Shown in pieces: positions 7,059 to 12,809 of a stretch of 17,363 nt of DNA. This DNA is from RGIG2161 sp964525525. Lineage in GTDB: Bacteria > Bacillota > Clostridia > Oscillospirales > CAG-272. How positions within the stretch are numbered: position 1 is the stretch's first letter; the number at the start of each line of letters is the position of its first letter. The stretch is taken from positions 1 through 17,363 of the forward strand of contig CAZGHD010000037.1 in the NCBI GenBank assembly GCA_964525525.1, given 5' to 3'. The translations under genes were made by a program, and so were the position numbers. The notes beneath the pieces were generated by a model that had not been told where the DNA came from, ran no database searches, and worked only from the letters and a program-made list of their open reading frames with translations.

Positions 7059-7982
7059 TTACCACGGAATAACGCTTGCGGTTATATCGCGAACGCTGGA
7101 TATTCCGTTTTCTTCCATGTATTTTTCTATTCCGTGGAGAACCTCCATCGGAGCGTAAGGATTCTTAAACGCCGCCGCGCCGATAGCCACGGCATCTGCA
7201 CCGGCCATCATCATTTCGATAGCCTGCTCGGCGGTAGCGACTCCGCCCATACCGATTATCGGGAGAGATACCGCACGTCTCACCTGCCATACCATTCGTA
7301 CAGCGATCGGAAAAACAGCCTCTCCCGACATACCGCCCACGTTATTTCGGAGTACGGGACGCTTGGTGCGAATATCTATCTTCATACCAAGAAGAGTGTT
7401 GATAAGGCTGAGCGCATCCGCGCCTGCCGCCTCTGCCGCCATAGCGGTTTTCGTAACGTCGGTAACGTTGGGAGAAAGCTTTACTATAAGCGGTTTTTTC
7501 GTATTTTTTCTGACCTCGGAGGTGATCTTCTCGACCATCGCAGGATCAGTACCGAAAGCAACTCCGCCCTCTTTTACGTTCGGGCAGGAAATGTTCATCT
7601 CAAGCATATCAACGTTTGTATCGTCAAGTCTTTTTGCCATCTCGCAGTAATCTTCAACAGTGCTTCCCGCGATATTGGCGATAACGGTAGAGCCCTCACT
7701 TTTCAGTCTCGGAAGCTCAACGTTTATAAACTGCTCAACGCCCGGATTCTGAAGTCCGATACTGTTAAGCATTCCGGACGGAATCTCTGCAATACGCGGA
7801 GGGGGATTTCCTGCCTTAGGCGCAAGAGTAAGTCCTTTTACAGTGATCGCACCAAGCTCGCTCGGATGATAAAAATCCTTGTACTCTTCACCAAATCCAC
7901 AGGTGCCGGATGCGGTAACGATCGGATTTTTGAACTCCACGCCTGCTATATTTACAGAAAGATCTATTTTACTCATTCCCAT
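7059..7982 (-). CDS. pyrD: Dihydroorotate dehydrogenase B (NAD+), catalytic subunit PyrD
   Basis: This FMN-containing subunit of class 1B dihydroorotate dehydrogenase oxidises dihydroorotate to orotate, passing electrons to PyrK and on to NAD+. It is 307 residues, typical for the class. Visible features are the N-terminal NPIVTASGTCGFG, the substrate segment PPRIAEIPSGMLNSIGLQNPG, the catalytic cysteine C133 in MNISCPN (cysteine as base marks class 1), VKLSPNVTD, and the FMN phosphate-binding GMGGV and GADAVAIGAA segments. Two starts are close: ATG at 7982, with GGAG five bases upstream inside pyrK, and ATG at 7976, whose ATGA overlaps the pyrK stop with 11-base spacing. The first is reported. 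Overlap with pyrK fits the need for equal amounts of the two subunits. Confidence 0.97.
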   Translation of the reverse strand: MGMSKIDLSVNIAGVEFKNPIVTASGTCGFGEEYKDFYHPSELGAITVKGLTLAPKAGNPPPRIAEIPSGMLNSIGLQNPGVEQFINVELPRLKSEGSTVIANIAGSTVEDYCEMAKRLDDTNVDMLEMNISCPNVKEGGVAFGTDPAMVEKITSEVRKNTKKPLIVKLSPNVTDVTKTAMAAEAAGADALSLINTLLGMKIDIRTKRPVLRNNVGGMSGEAVFPIAVRMVWQVRRAVSLPIIGMGGVATAEQAIEMMMAGADAVAIGAAAFKNPYAPMEVLHGIEKYMEENGISSVRDITASVIPW

Positions 7983-8752
7983 ATTATCTCCTTTGCGTTA
8001 AATACCGGACCGTCTACACATACTCTCTTGTATTTTTCGCCGAGTCCCTCGTTGCCGACGAACTGAGTCTTACAAACGCACGCAAGGCACGCGCCGACGC
8101 CGCATCCCATTCTCTCCTCCATGCTGACGTAGCACTCGCAACCGTGCTCAAGAGAAATAGCGGAAACACCCTTCATCATCGGCTTAGGACCGCAAACGAA
8201 CACCGTTGCCTCGTTTTCGGAAAGATACTCGTCAAGAATACCGGTAACAAATCCGTGATAACCGTAACTGCCGTCATCGGTGGCTATCTTAACGTCAGAG
8301 CAAACCTGCTTGAAATCTTCCACGACGTTCATAAGAGATGCGTTTCTGAATCCCAGCAGAGCCACAGGCTCTCCGCCTGCCGCACGGACTGCTTTTGCCG
8401 CGGAGAGAAGCGGATAAATACCGATACCGCCGCCAACCAAAGCTACCTTACCGCTGACCTCGGGGAAGCCTTTTCCGTAAGGGCCGATAACGTCAATAGC
8501 GTCACCGGGGGCGCGAGCGGCAAGCTCTTTCGTTCCCGCGCCGCGTATCTCAAAGCAAAGTCTTACGGTGTCGCCTTCGCACTCGCATATACTGAGCGGT
8601 CTGCGAAGCGAATTAGCGTCCCCGCCGCAGATAACGTGAACTATCTGACCTGCCTTTGCCTTTTGAGCAATATCCGGCGCGGTAAAACGCAGATCGAATA
8701 TCGGCGCCGCGTCACATATTCTTTCTATACTTTTTATAACGTATGAAGGCAT
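7973..8752 (-). CDS. pyrK: Dihydroorotate dehydrogenase B, electron transfer subunit PyrK
   Basis: This 259-residue iron-sulfur flavoprotein accepts electrons from PyrD and reduces NAD+. The domains follow the ferredoxin-reductase layout. An FAD-binding barrel has RRPLSI (51-55 region). A nucleotide domain carries GGGIGIYPLL near 107-116 and VFVCGP near 184-189. A C-terminal [2Fe-2S] domain has ligands C217, C222, C225 and C245 (CGVGACLAC, then VCVDGPVF). All ligands are intact. AGGGGG precedes the ATG, which starts two bases after the pyrF stop. The 3' end overlaps pyrD by ten bases. Gene order pyrK-pyrD is the usual one in Firmicutes. Confidence 0.97.
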   Translation of the reverse strand: MPSYVIKSIERICDAAPIFDLRFTAPDIAQKAKAGQIVHVICGGDANSLRRPLSICECEGDTVRLCFEIRGAGTKELAARAPGDAIDVIGPYGKGFPEVSGKVALVGGGIGIYPLLSAAKAVRAAGGEPVALLGFRNASLMNVVEDFKQVCSDVKIATDDGSYGYHGFVTGILDEYLSENEATVFVCGPKPMMKGVSAISLEHGCECYVSMEERMGCGVGACLACVCKTQFVGNEGLGEKYKRVCVDGPVFNAKEIIWE

Positions 8753-8754
8753 AA

Positions 8755-9672
8755 TTATTTCCCCCTGACAGAATTTAACGCGTCACGCATTTCGATAACG
8801 GCATCGCGGGTATATTTAGCAAAATTATCATCGTCACCCTTGCCCTTGTAAGCACACATAAGCGCGCGGGAGGAGTTAACGATAGCACCGCCGCCGTTCT
8901 TATCAAACGCCGCCGCAACATCAGCCGCGCCGCCACCCTGGGCACCGTATCCGGGGATAAGGAAGAAGGTGTGGGGAAGCGCCTCTCTGAGCTCGGCAAG
9001 CTGTGCGGGATGAGTTGCGCCAACAACCGCTCCGCAAGGAGAATATCCGCTCGCGCCGATATAATCAGCACCCCATTTCTCTACCGTTTCACCGACGATG
9101 CGGTAAATAGGCTTGCCGTCTATTTCTATATCCTGAAATTCCTTTGACGAAGGATTGGAGGTCTTTACGAGAATAAACATGGACTTATCAAATTCAGCCG
9201 CAGTTTTAACGAAAGGAAGGATACCGTCACTGCCGAGATACGGGTTAACGGTAACGCAGTCAACCTCGAGTGCCTTGTCGCTCTTTTCAAACAACTTGGT
9301 CTCGCCGAGATATGCCGCCGCATACGCCTCTGCGGTAGAGCCAATATCGTTTCTCTTAACGTCAAGAATAACGTAAAGTCCCGCAGCCTTAGCGTACTCT
9401 ACTGTTCTTGCAAGCGCGCGTTCGCCCTCAAGACCGTACATTTCATAAAAAGCAGACTGGGGCTTTACCGCGGGAACAAGATCTGCCGCCGCATCAATAA
9501 GTCCTTTGTTGAATTCAAAAATAGCCTCTCCCGCCGCGCGGAAGGTGTCTCCGTATGCAGCCTTTGCCGCGTTAAGAATAGACGCGGGGATATAATCGAG
9601 CTTGGGATCAAGTCCCATTACGGTAGGATTGTTTTTTGCGTTTATTTTCTCTTTAAGTATTTCGAATGACAT
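8755..9672 (-). CDS. pyrF: Orotidine 5'-phosphate decarboxylase
   Basis: This enzyme removes CO2 from OMP to give UMP, the last step of de novo pyrimidine synthesis. It is 305 residues and belongs to the longer bacterial subtype (type 2), recognised by MGLDPKLDYIP near the N-terminus, VKPQSAFYEMYG and the catalytic network D104-x-K106-x-x-D109 in LDVKRNDIGSTA. Near the C-terminus, FFLIPGYGAQGGG holds the phosphate-binding glycines, followed by NSSRA. All catalytic residues are present. AAGGAG lies six bases before the ATG. It follows pyrC after 22 bases and runs two bases from pyrK, so it sits inside the pyr transcription unit. Confidence 0.97.
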   Translation of the reverse strand: MSFEILKEKINAKNNPTVMGLDPKLDYIPASILNAAKAAYGDTFRAAGEAIFEFNKGLIDAAADLVPAVKPQSAFYEMYGLEGERALARTVEYAKAAGLYVILDVKRNDIGSTAEAYAAAYLGETKLFEKSDKALEVDCVTVNPYLGSDGILPFVKTAAEFDKSMFILVKTSNPSSKEFQDIEIDGKPIYRIVGETVEKWGADYIGASGYSPCGAVVGATHPAQLAELREALPHTFFLIPGYGAQGGGAADVAAAFDKNGGGAIVNSSRALMCAYKGKGDDDNFAKYTRDAVIEMRDALNSVRGK

Positions 9673-9694
9673 AGCGTTCTCCTTAAATATTTAA

Positions 9695-10987
9695 TCAATA
9701 TGTTCTCTCGCCGCCAACAAAGGTAGCAAGTATTTTTCCGTACATCGGTACATCAATAAACGGGCTGTTTTTTGATATGCTCTTTACGTCCTGCTCACGA
9801 AGGACGAACTCGTCGCCGCTAAACAGTACAATATCGGCTTTGGCTCCGTAATCAATAAATCCGCGGCCGTCGTCAAGCCCGAGGATCTTCGCCGGAGCGG
9901 TGCTCATCTTGTAAATAAGCTCGGGCAGACTCATCTTACCACTCTTAACAAAGGTGGTATAGGATGCAGCAAAAACGCTCTGGAGCCCGAGTATTCCGAA
10001 CGCGCCGGTCTCAAGATCCGCCTTGTCCTCAGAAGAATGTGGTGCGTGATCGGTTGAAATACAGTCAAGCGTTCCGTCGATAACCGCTTCTATTATCGCT
10101 TCCCTGTCAGCTTTTGATCTGAGCGGAGGCTTCATTTTTCCGTTGGTGCCAAGATGCTCAACGTCCTCATCGGTAAATACGAAATAGTGCGGACAGGTCT
10201 CTCCGGTTACGGTAAGTCCTTCTTCTTTCGCTTTTCTTATGAGATCGGCTGATTTCGCAGTGCTGACGTGAGCTATGTGAAGATGCGCGCCGGTCTCTCG
10301 GCACAGCTCTATCTCGCGAGCCACTGCCTCGTCCTCCGAAGAATTCGGTATACCCGCAACACCTAATTTTCTCGAGGTCTCTCCCTCGTTTATAACTCCG
10401 CGTCCGGTCAGCGAAAGCTCCTCGGAATGCGAGATTATAAGATGCTCACCGAGCGCCGCCTGCTTCATTGCGGTAAGCATGGTTTCTCTGTCCGACACAG
10501 GCCGTCCGTCGTCAGAGAAGGCAATCGCGCCGGCTTCACGCAGCTTTGTGAAATTCGTGACCTCTTCACCTTTTTGTCCTTTGGTTATCGCGGCGGCAGG
10601 AAGTACTCTGCAAAGTCCCTTTTCTCTCGCGGTATCAAGAACGTATTTGAGCGTTTCTTCATTGTCTGTTACAGGCGAGGTATTGGGCATAGGAACGACC
10701 GTTCCGTAACCTCCCGCGGCGGCGGCGGCCGTACCGCTTGCAATATCTTCCTTATAGGTAAATCCCGGGTCGCGCAGATGCGTATGAATATCTATAAACG
10801 CGGGAGCGGCATACGCTCCGTTTGCGTCGTACACGGGAATAGTCGAAAGCTCGGCTATCACTCCGTGAGGCGCGAATTCCTCAATAATACCGTCGAGTAT
10901 CAGAATATCGTACGCGCCGTATATTTTTTCTCCGTCCACCAGATTACAGTTTTTTATAAGCAGACTGTCAGCAAATCTTTTTTTCAA
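9695..10987 (-). CDS. pyrC: Dihydroorotase, class I
   Basis: This metal-dependent amidohydrolase cyclises N-carbamoyl-aspartate to dihydroorotate. It is 430 residues, usual for class I. Metal and catalytic positions of the family are visible: H68 and H70 in DIHTHLRDPG, D160 (FSDDG), H187 (ISHSE), H240 (HIAHVST) and D313 (STDHAPH), plus the substrate motif PMPNT. The gene starts with TTG at 10987: AAGGAG lies seven bases upstream, and no ATG is near. Only one base separates the TTG from the stop of the regulator gene, and the ribosome site lies inside that gene. PyrC translation is therefore probably coupled to the regulator. Aspartate transcarbamylase (pyrB) is not next to it, unlike in many bacteria. 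Confidence 0.96.
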   Translation of the reverse strand: MKKRFADSLLIKNCNLVDGEKIYGAYDILILDGIIEEFAPHGVIAELSTIPVYDANGAYAAPAFIDIHTHLRDPGFTYKEDIASGTAAAAAGGYGTVVPMPNTSPVTDNEETLKYVLDTAREKGLCRVLPAAAITKGQKGEEVTNFTKLREAGAIAFSDDGRPVSDRETMLTAMKQAALGEHLIISHSEELSLTGRGVINEGETSRKLGVAGIPNSSEDEAVAREIELCRETGAHLHIAHVSTAKSADLIRKAKEEGLTVTGETCPHYFVFTDEDVEHLGTNGKMKPPLRSKADREAIIEAVIDGTLDCISTDHAPHSSEDKADLETGAFGILGLQSVFAASYTTFVKSGKMSLPELIYKMSTAPAKILGLDDGRGFIDYGAKADIVLFSGDEFVLREQDVKSISKNSPFIDVPMYGKILATFVGGERTY

Positions 10988-10988
10988 T

Positions 10989-11564
10989 TCAAATCTCCTT
11001 TTTGAGAATATATCCTTTTCCGCGCACCGTAACTATCTCGGTCTTGCGCGGTAATTTTTTCAGTTTTTTGCGAAGGTAATAGACGTACACCTCGAGTACG
11101 TTTGATTCTTCAGAATCAAATACAGACGCCGCATCTTCCTTTGAAACAAGCTCTCCGTCAGCGTCGTAAAGCTTTCGTAAAAGCAGGTATTCCGCAGGAG
11201 AAAACTTTACAGAATTCCCCGCATAAGAAACGGACGAGGACGCATCGTCAAAATAAAATTGTTCTGTCTCTTTTCCTGCTGCCCTCATAAATTCAAGAAC
11301 GTAACTTTTGAATTCATCAAGCTTAAACGGGCGCAAAACGCGCGGCACACCGCGCGTAAGCTCGAGATTTTCATCAGCGGTAATAACTATGCACGAGCTT
11401 GGCAATTCAGACGGAGGAGCACCCATACTTTCCTCATCCCACAGGCAGACACCGCTATTCGTAACGTCGCCCGCGCGCCCGGATACCGTAACCCGCGCCC
11501 CTCCCGAAAAGAGAATACCGAGCATACGCGAAAAAACGGCATCACGCGATATTATCCTGATCAC
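10989..11564 (-). CDS. OmpR-type winged-helix regulator with degenerate receiver domain
   Basis: This 191-residue protein has a C-terminal OmpR/PhoB winged-helix DNA-binding domain (about 102-189): KFSPAEYLLLRKL, a recognition-helix region NVLEVYVYYLRKKL and the wing TVRGKGYIL. Residues 1-95 look like a response-regulator receiver with key positions changed. The acidic pair after the first strand reads S-R-D, the lysine of the usual K-P-F reads R-P-F, and a possible phospho-site aspartate (D43, CLWDEE) remains. It may therefore work without phosphorylation. Start choice: GTG at 11564 has AAAGG nine bases upstream and gives a canonical receiver start (MIRIISRD). An in-frame GTG at 11588 lacks a ribosome site. 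It is first in the pyr operon, one base from pyrC, with no histidine kinase nearby, so it is a candidate pyrimidine or operon regulator. Confidence 0.8.
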   Translation of the reverse strand: MIRIISRDAVFSRMLGILFSGGARVTVSGRAGDVTNSGVCLWDEESMGAPPSELPSSCIVITADENLELTRGVPRVLRPFKLDEFKSYVLEFMRAAGKETEQFYFDDASSSVSYAGNSVKFSPAEYLLLRKLYDADGELVSKEDAASVFDSEESNVLEVYVYYLRKKLKKLPRKTEIVTVRGKGYILKKEI

Positions 11565-11609
11565 GCCGCACCGCCTTTCTCTTTTCACCGTAATTTTTAC
11601 TACAATAAT

Positions 11610-11638
11610 ATAATACCCTATTTTGACTAAAAAGTCAA
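11610..11638 (-). promoter_or_regulatory. Promoter of the leftward regulator-pyr operon
   Basis: On the minus strand, TTGACT (11638-11633) and TATTAT (11615-11610) are separated by exactly 17 bases, each matching consensus at five of six positions. Transcription should start near 11603, leaving a leader of only about 40 bases before the GTG start. That is too short for a PyrR-type attenuator. Confidence 0.75.
11623..11638. promoter_or_regulatory. 16-base palindrome on the pyr operon -35 box (candidate operator)
   Basis: TTGACT (11623-11628) and AGTCAA (11633-11638) are perfect inverted repeats with an AAAA spacer. One arm is the -35 hexamer on the minus strand. Binding there would block the promoter, so it could be an operator, for example for the regulator encoded just downstream. 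Six-base arms can also arise by chance in AT-rich DNA. Confidence 0.4.
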
Positions 11639-11639
11639 T

Positions 11640-11679
11640 AAAAAAGCGACTCTGACAGACAAACAGAGTCGCTTTTTTT
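11640..11679 (-). terminator. Terminator of the small membrane protein gene
   Basis: GCGACTCTG (11646-11654) pairs perfectly with CAGAGTCGC (11664-11672) around a nine-base loop, flanked by six A (11640-11645) and seven T (11673-11679). Leftward transcripts get a U tract from the A run. It ends directly before the pyr promoter -35 box, insulating the two leftward units. Confidence 0.85.
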
Positions 11680-11681
11680 AC

Positions 11682-11963
11682 TTATTGTTTTTCCACGTTC
11701 TTTTTTGACAGCTTTCTGCGTATCTTATTACGCAAATGAAGAATAAAAAGAGTCATACCAACGCTTACCGCAGCGACTATCAAAACAAGCTCTATCAAAG
11801 TAATTTTAAATCCGCCGTCAATGTCGATCAGCATATACGGCTTGTCCTTTGCAGATTTTTTATAGACCGAGGTATTTATTCTCATTTCATTATCAACGAT
11901 AATACGGTCTCCGCGGCGGATCTCTTTCATCGCGCCGACCACCTTTTCAATACATTCTTTCAT
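11682..11963 (-). CDS. Small single-pass membrane protein of unknown function
   Basis: This 93-residue protein is not recognised. It begins MKECIEKVVGAMKEIRRGDR. A hydrophilic domain of about 55 residues then leads into one hydrophobic helix (LIELVLIVAAVSVGMTLFIL) and a strongly basic tail (RNKIRRKLSKK). The basic tail suggests that the C-terminus stays in the cytoplasm; the N-terminal part could then face outside. Start choice: the frame stays open upstream to a TTG at 11999, but that codon has no ribosome site. ATG at 11963 has AGAAAGG ten bases upstream. The gene has its own promoter, a hairpin in the leader and its own terminator, so it is a monocistronic, probably regulated gene. The clean start, stop and flanking signals support a real gene. 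Confidence 0.7.
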   Translation of the reverse strand: MKECIEKVVGAMKEIRRGDRIIVDNEMRINTSVYKKSAKDKPYMLIDIDGGFKITLIELVLIVAAVSVGMTLFILHLRNKIRRKLSKKNVEKQ

Positions 11964-11984
11964 AACATATAAACCTTTCTCAAA

Positions 11985-12010
11985 GTCCGTATGAAGCAAA
12001 AGATACGGAC
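11985..12010 (-). promoter_or_regulatory. Leader hairpin upstream of the small membrane protein
   Basis: GTCCGTAT (11985-11992) and ATACGGAC (12003-12010) are perfect eight-base inverted repeats around a ten-base loop. In the leftward transcript the hairpin would sit about five bases before the AGAAAGG ribosome site. It could influence translation or mRNA stability, or be a protein-binding palindrome. It lacks a long U tract, so it is not a clear terminator. Confidence 0.45.
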
Positions 12011-12039
12011 ATAAATATAATACAGGTATCTACATAGTT

Positions 12040-12068
12040 ATTATACCAAATCTGCGCCAAGTATACAA
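12040..12068 (-). promoter_or_regulatory. Promoter of the small membrane protein gene
   Basis: On the minus strand, TTGTAT (12068-12063) and a perfect TATAAT (12045-12040) have a 17-base spacer. The start should lie near 12033, giving a leader of about 70 bases that contains the hairpin. No equally good rightward promoter for the SleB-like gene was found in the rest of this gap; TATAAA at 12130-12135 has no clear -35 box. Confidence 0.65.
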
Positions 12069-12161
12069 TAACAAAGCAGGAAAATTATGATGCCGAATGA
12101 ATATGCGTCCGTTCCGCGCCACATAATTATATAAAGTAAAACGTATCGGAGGTTAAAAATA

Positions 12162-12809
12162 GTGAAAAACAAATTTCTCACGCGTTTTTTAGCGATACTT
12201 TCATCCGCCCTATTCTTCGGTCTGTATATTTTACTTGCGCTGACCATGTCCGCAGAACTGCCAAAGGAAGAACAAACCGATTTTCCAAATGAAGCTATGC
12301 TCTCAAAGTATTTGAAAGCAGATCAAGCAGAACAGATTGCAGCTGGGAGTCTATATTTTCTGCCGTGTGAGTCAGACGAGGCAGAAAGGACAAGCACTGC
12401 ACTCACGTTCAAGGGAAAGAATGGAGAGAACGCGAGCGGCTACGATTCGGATGACCTCCTCTGGCTGTCAAGAATAATCTACGCCGAAGCAGGAACCGAA
12501 CCGCTTGAAGGCAAGCTCGCCGTGGGAAGCGTGGTGATGAACAGACTCGCATCAGCTAATTATCCCGACACGATTTACGGCGTGATATTTGACAGAAAAT
12601 TCGGAGTTCAATTCACCCCCGCGGCAACCGGATCGGTATATAAATCTCCCGACGAAGAAAGTATCCTTGCCGCAAAAATGTGTCTTGGCGGGTACTCGGT
12701 ATCAAGCGATATTTTGTTTTTCCTAAACGAAGCGATCGCCACCGGCACGTGGATGCAGGACAACCGTGATTTCGTTATGACTATCGGAAATCACGATTTT
12801 TACTCATAA
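12162..12809 (+). CDS. SleB/CwlJ-type cell wall hydrolase
   Basis: This 215-residue secreted or membrane-anchored protein has a basic start, a hydrophobic helix at about 8-30, a linker, and a Hydrolase_2 domain (about 96-215) like spore cortex-lytic enzyme SleB. Family motifs are DLLWLSRIIYAEAGTEP with the probable catalytic glutamate E109, then GKLAVGSVVMNRL, IYGVIF, and the C-terminal IGNHDFYS. Such domains act as lytic transglycosylases on peptidoglycan. SleB itself opens the cortex during germination, but similar proteins without the N-terminal peptidoglycan-binding domain, as here, occur in vegetative clostridia, so a spore role is not implied. The gene starts with GTG; GGAGG lies nine bases upstream. 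Its stop overlaps the convergent nadE stop by six bases. Confidence 0.85.
   Translation: MKNKFLTRFLAILSSALFFGLYILLALTMSAELPKEEQTDFPNEAMLSKYLKADQAEQIAAGSLYFLPCESDEAERTSTALTFKGKNGENASGYDSDDLLWLSRIIYAEAGTEPLEGKLAVGSVVMNRLASANYPDTIYGVIFDRKFGVQFTPAATGSVYKSPDEESILAAKMCLGGYSVSSDILFFLNEAIATGTWMQDNRDFVMTIGNHDFYS
12765..12801 (+). terminator. Possible terminator hairpin inside the SleB-like 3' end
   Basis: CGTGATTTC (12765-12773) and GAAATCACG (12787-12795) are perfect nine-base inverted repeats with a 13-base loop, followed by ATTTTT (12796-12801). It lies wholly within the last codons of the SleB-like gene and works only rightward; on the other strand no U tract follows. The stem is fairly AT-rich and the segment encodes a conserved motif, so chance is possible. 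Confidence 0.5.

Noticed and set aside
6681..8066. Long open frame of 461 codons on the plus strand opposite the protease and pyrD genes.
   Set aside because: It is antisense to two well-supported genes, has no recognisable domain and has an odd composition; a shadow frame of GC-patterned coding DNA.
11564..11603. PyrR-binding attenuator expected in a Firmicutes pyr leader.
   Set aside because: The leader is only about 40 bases and shows no anti-terminator/terminator pair.
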